From Syntrophomonadaceae bacterium (GTDB lineage: Bacteria; Bacillota; Dethiobacteria; PWVN01): 12,263 nucleotides of DNA. The position numbers and the translations under genes are program-made. The stretch lies in NCBI GenBank assembly GCA_003561835.1, contig PWVN01000170.1, positions 1 to 12,263 on the forward strand, read 5' to 3'. The notes under the pieces were generated by a model. That model searched no databases. It was not told the origin of the DNA and saw nothing but the letters and a program-made list of their open reading frames with translations. Positions 6,656 through 12,263 of this stretch are shown piece by piece (position 1 is the stretch's first letter; the number at the start of each line of letters is the position of its first letter).

Positions 6656-8863
6656 TCAATGCCAGGCCCCTGCCTGGTGGCCCTTAAGACGCAGGGCTTT
6701 GCACACGATGATGCTCATATCGTCGGTGGCCTGGCCCCGGTTCCAGTCCAGGGCCTCCTGGAGGATGCGGTCCGCCACCAGCTGGGGATGGGCGTGCCGG
6801 ATGTCCAGGAGTTTCTGCTTGACCCAGTTGGGGGTGCTGCTGACCTTCACCCCGGCCTCGCTGACCCCGTCCGTCACCATGACCAGCAGGTCCCCGTCCT
6901 GCAGCCTTTCCCGCTTGCTCTCCGCTTCGATATCGGAAAGAATGCCCAGGGGCAGGGAGGAAGCGGACAGCTCCTTGACCTGCTCCCCCCGCTTGATGAA
7001 GGAGGGGGAGGCACCGATCTTGCAGATCTCCACCTTCCCTTCCATGAGGTCCATCACGGCCAGGTCGACGGTGGCAAAGGTTTCCTCGGCGGACCGCAGC
7101 TGCATGACGGTATTGACGGTGCGGATAACCAGGTCCCGGGAAAAGCCCGCCTCCAGGAGATCCTCCAGAAGGTTGACCGTCCCCTTGCTCTCTTCCCTGG
7201 CCCTCTGGCCGCTGCCCATCCCGTCGCTCAGGATGATGACCTGCGTCCCTCCCTTCAGGGTAAGAAGGGAATAGTAGTCCCCGGAGGTGTCCTGTCCCTC
7301 CTTGGGCACCTGGTAAACCCCGATTTCCACCGTGAAGGCACAGCCCTGCCGGAGGCCGTCCATCTCTTTCCGGTCCAATTTCAATTTCACTTCGTTGGAC
7401 AGGTCGTTGATGATGGTGGAGAGGCCCTCCAGTTGGCCCGCCACCATAACCCTGCCCTCCTGCAGCCGCTGCCGGCTGGATGCTTCCAGCCGGTGCTGCT
7501 CCAGCATGCCGTTCATGACCTTCAAGAGCCGGGACAGGTAGCGGCACTTCTTCCGCAGGGAGAAGGGCAAATCCCGCAGGGCGACCTGCTCGGGGGCCGG
7601 CTCCTGCAAAACCCCTTTCAGGTTGCCATAGGTCAGGGAAAACCCTTCCTTCCAGCAGGCCTCATAGCTGCCGCACTCCCGGCAGGCCCTCCGGCCCAAT
7701 TCTGCCAGGAAGGGAGCTTGAAGCGCCTCCCCCCCGCTCCCGTCGGCCGTATCTTTGAAGGACCCGGCGATCCTCTGAAAGACCCGGGCCAGTTCTTTCA
7801 GACGCCGGGATGCCATATGCCGCACCTCCCCATCCACAGTACCGCTGCCGGTGAGGAGGGAAAAGGCCGGGGAGAAGCTCTTCATGGCCGCGAAGAAGGC
7901 AGGAGGCAGGAGGAGGAAGACCAGGGACCCGAGGCCGGCCTGGGGAAGGTGCAGGAACATCTCTCCGCCTCCCCCCAGGTAAAAGGAGCACAGGAGGATC
8001 CCCATGAGAAAGCCCAGTACCACGCCGGCTTTTCCCATGTCCCGGAAGATACCCGCCAGAAGGCCGGCAAAGGCCAGAAGGGAGATGTAGGTATAGTCAT
8101 GGGTGCCAATTCCCAGGAAGATTCCCAGGACCAGGCCCGTGGAGGCCCCCAGGGCCCCGCCGTGGAGGAAGGCCAGCACCATGACGGCGGCCTTGACCAG
8201 CACCGCCTGGGCCAGGGTCACCCAGTAGGGTCCCTCCCCCAGGCCCAGCAGCAAAAAGGCCATGAAGAAGAGGCCGCCGGTGAGCTCTTCCTGCCCCGGG
8301 GATTCTTCCCGCTCCAGGGAGAGGGCCAGGGATGAACCGTAGTAGAAAAAGGCCGTTACCGGGACCACCAGGACAACTTCCAGAAGGAGGAGAAAATAGT
8401 CATAAGGGGTGAAGGCCCCGGCAGCCATGAAGGGCAGTCGGCCCGCCGCCACTCCCAGGGCCGCCAGGAGGGGCAGGGGAGGGGTGACCTTTCGTTTGCG
8501 GGCCTCGAAAAACTTCTCCAGGAAGACCACGCAGGCCATCCCCGCCAGCAGGGAGGAAACCCCGGGAAAGGAGCGGACGCTGAAGGCCCCCAGCAGGAGA
8601 AAAGGGGCGACCCTGGGACAGAAATCCCGTTTTTCCCGGTACAGGACGGCCCACAGGGCCAGGCCGAAGGGCGCCAACTCGGCAAAGAGGAGGGCCCGCC
8701 CCATGAGAAAGGAGGCAGCCAGGAGAAAATTCTCCCGGGTCAGAACCCTCTCCCCCAGGGAGCCTTTCAGGTGCAGCAGGAAGTTTCTCGTACCCCGGAC
8801 CCTTCCCAGGGCCCGGGAGGGGATGCTGCGCTGATACGTGCTGAGTTCGTTATAGTTTTCCAT
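6656..8863 (-). CDS. spoIIE: Stage II sporulation protein E, PP2C-type phosphatase
   Basis: SpoIIE sits at the polar septum, helps FtsZ-dependent septation, and dephosphorylates SpoIIAA-P so that sigma-F becomes active in the forespore. The protein has 735 residues (Bacillus about 827). Residues about 43-335 are strongly hydrophobic, with many membrane segments. A central regulatory region with a Cys cluster (C394, C397, C403, then Trp) follows. A C-terminal PP2C domain has SGDYYS (Asp529), ILSDGMGSG (Asp547), ICKIGASPSFI (613-623), MVTDGVSEA (Asp665) and DDMSII (714-719), which together supply the metal-binding acidic residues. I choose the ATG at 8863, 5 bp after GGTGGGGG. An in-frame GTG at 8875 has no good ribosome site. 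It has its own promoter, resembling the Spo0A-controlled type, and a terminator, so it is probably monocistronic and induced at sporulation onset. Confidence 0.95.
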   Translation of the reverse strand: MENYNELSTYQRSIPSRALGRVRGTRNFLLHLKGSLGERVLTRENFLLAASFLMGRALLFAELAPFGLALWAVLYREKRDFCPRVAPFLLLGAFSVRSFPGVSSLLAGMACVVFLEKFFEARKRKVTPPLPLLAALGVAAGRLPFMAAGAFTPYDYFLLLLEVVLVVPVTAFFYYGSSLALSLEREESPGQEELTGGLFFMAFLLLGLGEGPYWVTLAQAVLVKAAVMVLAFLHGGALGASTGLVLGIFLGIGTHDYTYISLLAFAGLLAGIFRDMGKAGVVLGFLMGILLCSFYLGGGGEMFLHLPQAGLGSLVFLLLPPAFFAAMKSFSPAFSLLTGSGTVDGEVRHMASRRLKELARVFQRIAGSFKDTADGSGGEALQAPFLAELGRRACRECGSYEACWKEGFSLTYGNLKGVLQEPAPEQVALRDLPFSLRKKCRYLSRLLKVMNGMLEQHRLEASSRQRLQEGRVMVAGQLEGLSTIINDLSNEVKLKLDRKEMDGLRQGCAFTVEIGVYQVPKEGQDTSGDYYSLLTLKGGTQVIILSDGMGSGQRAREESKGTVNLLEDLLEAGFSRDLVIRTVNTVMQLRSAEETFATVDLAVMDLMEGKVEICKIGASPSFIKRGEQVKELSASSLPLGILSDIEAESKRERLQDGDLLVMVTDGVSEAGVKVSSTPNWVKQKLLDIRHAHPQLVADRILQEALDWNRGQATDDMSIIVCKALRLKGHQAGAWH

Positions 8864-8897
8864 AATTTCCCCCACCTAACATATTTTCGGTTCCCTC

Positions 8898-8930
8898 ATT
8901 ATAAGGCATGTCCCCGAAAAAACCTGTCAC
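8898..8930 (-). promoter_or_regulatory. spoIIE promoter, sigma-A type with 21-bp spacer
   Basis: On the minus strand GTGACA (8925-8930) is followed after exactly 21 bp by a perfect TATAAT (8898-8903), with the spoIIE ATG about 35 bp downstream. An overlong spacer with good hexamers is the known hallmark of the Spo0A-P-activated spoIIE and spoIIG promoters in Bacillus. Assignment to Spo0A control is by analogy. Confidence 0.75.
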
Positions 8931-8934
8931 AACC

Positions 8935-8950
8935 TGCCGCGGCCCCGGCA
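8935..8950. repeat. Inverted repeat just upstream of the spoIIE -35
   Basis: TGCCG (8935-8939) and CGGCA (8946-8950) form a perfect 5+5 inverted repeat with a 6-bp centre, four bases upstream of the -35 hexamer. It could be a protein site or chance in GC-rich DNA. No regulator is assigned. Confidence 0.35.
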
Positions 8951-8955
8951 AATAT

Positions 8956-8962
8956 ATCGACA
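8956..8962 (-). promoter_or_regulatory. Possible 0A box upstream of the spoIIE promoter
   Basis: TGTCGAT on the minus strand matches the Spo0A box TGNCGAA at six of seven positions. It is centred about 68 bp upstream of the expected transcription start, a range where Spo0A boxes act at spoII promoters. A 7-base motif is weak alone; the long-spacer promoter beside it raises its credibility. Confidence 0.45.
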
Positions 8963-9038
8963 GGTCCCGGTCTTCCCCGTAAGGACTCAACGAATAATTG
9001 CCTGTATCCCCAGTTTTAAGCGGCGAATCAGGGGGAAA

Positions 9039-9045
9039 TGTCGAA
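9039..9045 (+). promoter_or_regulatory. Exact 0A-box match between feoA and spoIIE
   Basis: TGTCGAA fits the Spo0A box consensus TGNCGAA exactly and lies within 13 bp of the feoA stop, about 150 bp upstream of the likely spoIIE start site. That is rather far for direct activation, so it may be an auxiliary site or chance. Confidence 0.4.
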
Positions 9046-9051
9046 AGTTTT

Positions 9052-9294
9052 TTATTCCGGCTGGACGATGATGGACCCGGCACCCTGCCGGTCCAGGGCA
9101 ATCTGGGTATAGCCCACCTGCACCACGTGCAGGGGTTTGTGGTGCAGGATGATGACCCTCTCCCCGGGGAACAGGCCCAGGGTGATCAATTTCTGCAGGT
9201 CTGCCTGCCGGGAAGGGGACAGGCCCACAATCCTTCCCGACTGTCCTCTCCGCAAACGGGTCAGGGGAATTCCCCTTATCTTCCGGCTCACCAC
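9052..9294 (-). CDS. feoA: FeoA, cytoplasmic partner of FeoB
   Basis: This 80-residue SH3-like protein of the FeoA family would work with FeoB in Fe(II) uptake. Family features are the opening IPLTRLRRGQSGRIVGL (9-25), the central LITLGLFPGERVIIL (36-50), and the C-terminal strand pattern VQVGYTQIALDRQGAGSIIV (58-77). The GTG at 9294 overlaps the feoB stop by 7 bp. A second GTG at 9291 gives the classic 4-bp GTGA overlap. A GGGGGAGGG site serves either, so the start is uncertain by one codon. Translation is probably coupled to feoB. The order feoB-feoA is the reverse of the usual one. No intrinsic terminator is visible after it, so transcripts may run on toward spoIIE. Confidence 0.92.
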   Translation of the reverse strand: MVSRKIRGIPLTRLRRGQSGRIVGLSPSRQADLQKLITLGLFPGERVIILHHKPLHVVQVGYTQIALDRQGAGSIIVQPE

Positions 9295-11255
9295 AATCCC
9301 TCCCCCGGAAAGCCCGACAGGAGAAAGATCAGGCGGAGCAGCAACCCCGCCCCCAGGGCGATCCCTCCCACCAGCAGGATTATGCTCAGGGCGGTTCGGG
9401 CTCCCCGCTCCCGGAAAAGGACGGCCATCTGGGCCAGGCAGGGGAGGAAGAGGGTCAGGGTGACGGCGGCCACCACCAGGGAGGCCGGATCCAGCAGCCC
9501 CCGGGCGGTGAGGTCAAAGAGGCCGGCAGCCCCGTAGTCCCGGCGAAAAAACCCCAGGAAGAAAATCAGGGCCATCTCCTTTGGCAGCCCCAAGAGGGCC
9601 ATGAGGGGGGACAGACGGTGAACCATCCAGTCCAAAACCCCCAGGTAGTGACCCACCGACAGGATCAGGCTGATGGAGAGAAAAACCGGCAACACCTCCT
9701 TGAAATACCAGGACATCCGGGTCCAGGTCTTGGCGGCGATGTTGGCCAGGGAGGGCACCCTGAGGGGCGGGACTTCCAGGTAAAACCCCGCCCCTTCCCC
9801 CGGCAGAAAACCGTCGGCCAGCAGCCCGGCAGCCATAAGGCACAGCAGGACCACCCCCAGCCACAGGAGGAGTCCCTGGGGGAAGCCGGCCAGGATGCCG
9901 AAGAAGAGGCCCAGCTGGGCGGAGCAGGGGACGGCCAGGGCCAGCAAAAAGGAAGTAATCACCCGTTCCCGCCGGGATTCCAGGGTGCGGGTCACGATGA
10001 CGGCCATGGTGCCGCAGCCCAATCCCAGGGCCAGGGGAATGACGGCCCGGCCGCTCAAACCCAGCCTTTTCAGGAGCCTGTCGGACAGGAGGGCCAACCG
10101 GGGCAGGTAGCCGCTGTCCTCCAGAAAGGCAAAGAAGAAGAAGAAGGTCCCCACAATGGGCAGCACGATGGCCACCGCATAACGGAGCCCCATGGTGATG
10201 AGGCCGTATTCCAGGGCCAGCAGGCGGGGCAGCAGTTCGCCGGGAAGGTAGGCCAGGGCCAGGCGGTCGACCCAGGGAATCAGCAGGCCGGCAAAAAGCC
10301 GGGACTCCAAAAGATTCACCAGGTACCCGGCCCCAAAGCCCCCCACGAATCGGTAAAGCCCGAAATAGACCACCAGAAAAAGAAGGGGCAGGCCCGTCAA
10401 GGGCTGGATGAGGAGGTCGCTCAAATCCGGGCCCCTTTGAGCCGGCCCCCTGGCAAAACAACCCTGCAGGAGGCGTCGGGCTTCTTCATACCGGTGCAGG
10501 GCCCCCGTGTAGGCGGCGGGGGCCTGAAGCTTCCCCCTGAGGGCAGCCGCCAGCTTGAAGGCAGCCGGATCCGCCTTTTTCACCGCCGCCTCCATCTCCC
10601 CGTCACCGCACAGGAGAAGGAAGGCAGCCATCCTGGGGGGCAGGCCGGAAAAGCCTGCCAGACGGCGGCTCAAAAGGGCCAGGGGGCCCTCCAGTTCCGG
10701 GGGGTATGGTTCCTCCCGGACCGGCCCCGGGGAGGGGGAAGGGGCCGTCAGTTCCTTCAGAATGGCTCTTTTCAGGTCCGTAAGGCCCTGGCGGTGCAGG
10801 AGGACGGTGCCCACCACAGGGACCCCCAGCCTTTCGGACAGACCCTTCAGGTCCAGCCTGACCCCTGCCCTTTGGGACTCGTCCAGCATATTCACCACCA
10901 GCAGGACCCGGCAGCCCGCCTCCAGCAACTGCAGGGTCATGGGCAAATGGCGGGGGAGGTTCCTGGCGTCCGCCACGTGAAGGACCAGGGCCCCTTTGGC
11001 CTTGAAGAGGAGGCGCCGGGCTACCGCCTCTTCCTCCGTCATGGGGAGGAGGGAGTACATCCCGGGGGTGTCGATGATTTCCACCGGCCTTCCCTGGATG
11101 ACGGCCTGTCCCCGGGATATTTCCACCGTGGTCCCGGGATAATTGGAGACGGCGGCATAGGAGCGGGACAGCTGATTGAAGAGGAGGCTTTTCCCCACGT
11201 TGGGGGTTCCCACCAGGACGATGGTACCCCGGCCTTTTTTTGTTCCCCGCAGCAT
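9288..11255 (-). CDS. feoB: Ferrous iron transporter FeoB (variant core motif)
   Basis: FeoB is an inner-membrane Fe(II) transporter with an N-terminal GTPase domain. The 655-residue protein shows G1 GTPNVGKS (16-23), switch threonines in YPGTTVEI (39-46), G3 DTPG (62-65) and G4 NMLD (122-125). A helical linker follows, then a polytopic membrane domain from about residue 284, with FLEDSGYLPRLALLSDRLLKRLGLSGRAVIP typical of the first gate. In place of the usual GCNVPAIMATRT, the core reads GLGCGTMAVIVTRT (Cys414), and the second gate has VPCSAQL (Cys444) rather than SCSARL. This resembles a less common FeoB subgroup I recall from anaerobes. It is shorter than E. coli FeoB (773 residues) and lacks a Cys-rich tail. 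The ATG at 11255 has only a modest GGTGG site. It is first in a two-gene feoBA unit. Confidence 0.94.
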   Translation of the reverse strand: MLRGTKKGRGTIVLVGTPNVGKSLLFNQLSRSYAAVSNYPGTTVEISRGQAVIQGRPVEIIDTPGMYSLLPMTEEEAVARRLLFKAKGALVLHVADARNLPRHLPMTLQLLEAGCRVLLVVNMLDESQRAGVRLDLKGLSERLGVPVVGTVLLHRQGLTDLKRAILKELTAPSPSPGPVREEPYPPELEGPLALLSRRLAGFSGLPPRMAAFLLLCGDGEMEAAVKKADPAAFKLAAALRGKLQAPAAYTGALHRYEEARRLLQGCFARGPAQRGPDLSDLLIQPLTGLPLLFLVVYFGLYRFVGGFGAGYLVNLLESRLFAGLLIPWVDRLALAYLPGELLPRLLALEYGLITMGLRYAVAIVLPIVGTFFFFFAFLEDSGYLPRLALLSDRLLKRLGLSGRAVIPLALGLGCGTMAVIVTRTLESRRERVITSFLLALAVPCSAQLGLFFGILAGFPQGLLLWLGVVLLCLMAAGLLADGFLPGEGAGFYLEVPPLRVPSLANIAAKTWTRMSWYFKEVLPVFLSISLILSVGHYLGVLDWMVHRLSPLMALLGLPKEMALIFFLGFFRRDYGAAGLFDLTARGLLDPASLVVAAVTLTLFLPCLAQMAVLFRERGARTALSIILLVGGIALGAGLLLRLIFLLSGFPGEGLW

Positions 11256-11337
11256 CCGCTACCACCGGCTTTCCTTTGGTGTCTTTTCTAAATGTATGCG
11301 GGAATCGGGGGAGCATGACAGGCAGTTGGCGGAATAT

Positions 11338-11358
11338 TTGTCCTGCCCCGGGGGACAA
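11338..11358. promoter_or_regulatory. Palindrome in the feoB / DMT-family divergent region
   Basis: TTGTCC (11338-11343) and GGACAA (11353-11358) form a perfect 6+6 inverted repeat with a 9-bp GC-rich centre, 38 bp before the start of the plus-strand gene and 82 bp before feoB. It sits where an operator shared by the two divergent genes could be. It does not match the classic Fur box or the DtxR/IdeR consensus, and no clean sigma-A promoter was resolved for either gene here. Confidence 0.4.
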
Positions 11359-11396
11359 TAGGTTGAGAAATCCCTCCACGAAAGGGGTTTTTCCTG

Positions 11397-11843
11397 TTGG
11401 GGTACCATTTGATTGCCATGTTGGTGGCCCTGCTGGCAGGTTTGGCCATGGCCCTGCAGGGGTCCCTCGACTCTCTCCTGGGAAAGGCGGTGGGCCTTCT
11501 GGAAGCCACCTTTGTGGTTCATGTCACCGGTACCCTGACGGTGGTGGTGGGTTTGTTTGTCCTGGGATTGGGGAAAGGAAGCCTCCTGAAGATTGCCGGG
11601 GCCCCCTGGTACAGCCTGGTGGGCGGGGTTCTGGGGGTTTTGATCGTCTACGGGGTGGTCTTCAGCATCCCCAAGCTAGGGGTGGCCGTTGCCACCACCG
11701 CCATCATCGTGGGGCAGGTATCCACTGCCCTGGCCATCGACCACTTCGGCCTCTTCGGCCTGGAAAAGATCCCCTTCTCCTGGGTCAAGGGGGCAGGCCT
11801 CCTGCTGCTGGCGGCGGGAGCCCGGCTCATGCTGGTCAAGTAG
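11397..11843 (+). CDS. YdcZ/DUF606-family (DMT-like) membrane protein
   Basis: This small integral membrane protein of 148 residues belongs to the YdcZ (DUF606) branch related to drug/metabolite transporters, whose members are about 140-150 residues. Five hydrophobic segments are visible at about 5-28, 34-57, 71-91, 94-114 and 128-146. The family pattern is clear in the second half: IPKLGVAVATTAIIVGQ (91-107) followed by IDHFGLFG (114-121). The substrate is unknown, and many such proteins act as pairs. I choose the TTG at 11397, because AAAGGGG lies about 10 bp upstream. The in-frame ATG at 11418 would remove part of the first membrane helix. It is the only plus-strand gene, divergent from feoB and convergent with the S1-domain gene. 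No obvious terminator for its own direction follows. Confidence 0.85.
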   Translation: MGYHLIAMLVALLAGLAMALQGSLDSLLGKAVGLLEATFVVHVTGTLTVVVGLFVLGLGKGSLLKIAGAPWYSLVGGVLGVLIVYGVVFSIPKLGVAVATTAIIVGQVSTALAIDHFGLFGLEKIPFSWVKGAGLLLLAAGARLMLVK

Positions 11844-11863
11844 GCCACCCTTTTTGGGGAAAG

Positions 11864-11886
11864 AAAAAAAGCACCCCTCAGGTGCT
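11864..11886 (-). terminator. Intrinsic terminator after the S1-domain gene
   Basis: On the minus strand AGCACC and GGTGCT form a 6-bp stem with a 5-base loop, running into a run of seven T residues that begins within the stem. It starts 16 bp after the S1-protein stop codon. On the plus strand the stem is not followed by T residues, so it does not serve the convergent membrane-protein gene. Confidence 0.82.
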
Positions 11887-11902
11887 CTCAAGACGGGGGA
11901 GT

Positions 11903-12263
11903 CTATTCCTTCAGGGTCCCGCGGCCGCCCCGCTTGGAATCGGTGTTCTTCTTCAAGTCCTGCAGGCGCTCGTCGCTTTCCTTCAAAAAGCGGGCCAATT
12001 TATCCTCAAAAGAAACCCTTACCGTTCTGGGATTTCCCCTGCCGCGGCTGCGGTAACCGTCTGCTGCCTGCTTGATGGACAGGCCGATTTTCCCCCCGCT
12101 GTCCACGGAGAGGACCTTGACCTTTACCCTGTCCTGCTTTTTCAGGTACTCGTTGATGTCTTTGACATAGGTATTGGCCACTTCAGAGATGTGGACCAGG
12201 CCTGTTTGGCCGTTTGGCAGCTCGACGAAGGCTCCAAAGTGGGTAATTCCCGTTACGGTTCCC
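11903..12263 (-). CDS. yabR: S1 RNA-binding domain protein, YabR-like (N-terminus beyond window)
   Basis: The reading frame is open to the right edge, so the ATG at 12181 is internal. The visible 119 residues begin GTVTGITHFGAFVELP and continue GQTGLVHISEVANTYVKDINEYL, then VKVKVLSVDSGGKIGLSIKQA. Together these form an almost complete S1 RNA-binding fold of about 70 residues. A basic, low-complexity middle (YRSRGRGNPRTVR) and a charged C-terminal helix (FEDKLARFLKESDERLQDLKK) follow. B. subtilis YabR has 128 residues, so only about ten N-terminal residues are likely missing. Similar single-S1 proteins (general stress protein 13/YugI) exist, but the nearby spoIIE, tilS and hpt favour YabR. Its exact role is unclear; RNA or ribosome binding is expected from the domain. 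Confidence 0.87.
   Translation of the reverse strand, partial: GTVTGITHFGAFVELPNGQTGLVHISEVANTYVKDINEYLKKQDRVKVKVLSVDSGGKIGLSIKQAADGYRSRGRGNPRTVRVSFEDKLARFLKESDERLQDLKKNTDSKRGGRGTLKE

Noticed and set aside
8850..9101. 83-codon minus-strand frame across the feoA-spoIIE gap
   Set aside because: It overlaps the end of feoA, the spoIIE promoter and the spoIIE start in another frame, and has no family resemblance.
11256..11396. Fur or DtxR/IdeR operator upstream of feoB
   Set aside because: I looked for GATAATGATAATCATTATC-like and TTAGGTTAGCCTAACCTAA-like sequences and found no acceptable match.
1..12263. CRISPR array, tRNA/rRNA, insertion sequence, prophage or toxin-antitoxin genes
   Set aside because: No regularly spaced repeats, no tRNA-like cloverleaf, no transposase or integrase motifs and no terminal repeats were seen. 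Repeated CCAGGGCC-like words are codon bias in Ala/Leu/Gly-rich genes.

Overview
This GC-rich window reads as chromosomal DNA from an endospore-forming Bacillota. The reasons are a full-length SpoIIE sporulation phosphatase, strong AGGAGG-type ribosome binding sites, and gene order that partly matches the Bacillus yabR-spoIIE-tilS-hprT neighbourhood. The GC content and the fatty-acid genes would suit a thermophilic or anaerobic, Desulfotomaculum/Moorella-like clostridial lineage. That taxonomic guess is inference, and no species is claimed.

All genes but one lie on the minus strand, so in transcription order the window runs from right to left. At the right edge (about 11.9-12.26 kb) is a truncated yabR-type S1-domain protein gene with its own terminator. 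Next comes a three-gene block: a plus-strand YdcZ/DUF606-family membrane protein gene (11.4-11.84 kb), then a divergent ferrous iron uptake pair, feoB followed by feoA (9.05-11.26 kb). spoIIE follows (6.66-8.86 kb). It has a very Spo0A-like promoter (perfect TATAAT, GTGACA -35 element, 21-bp spacer) and a strong terminator. Then come tilS (tRNA-Ile lysidine synthetase) and hpt (hypoxanthine phosphoribosyltransferase), overlapping by 28 bp and ending in a terminator. After an AT-rich spacer, the left third holds a fatty-acid beta-oxidation operon in the order fadN-fadA-fadE, with fadE cut by the window edge.

The three Fad proteins can cover beta-oxidation from acyl-CoA to acetyl-CoA: FadE oxidises acyl-CoA, FadN hydrates and dehydrogenates, and FadA cleaves. 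TilS and Hpt are housekeeping enzymes (AUA decoding and purine salvage). SpoIIE dephosphorylates SpoIIAA to activate sigma-F in the forespore and takes part in polar septation. FeoB/FeoA import Fe(II).

The main point of interest is organisation. An iron-uptake/DUF606 block lies between yabR and spoIIE, which are adjacent in Bacillus. fadNAE lies where ftsH usually follows hpt. feoB precedes feoA, the reverse of the common order, and its membrane core carries a GCGTMA variant of the usual GCNVPA motif. I see no mobile element, CRISPR array, tRNA or rRNA, and no clearly new biological system.
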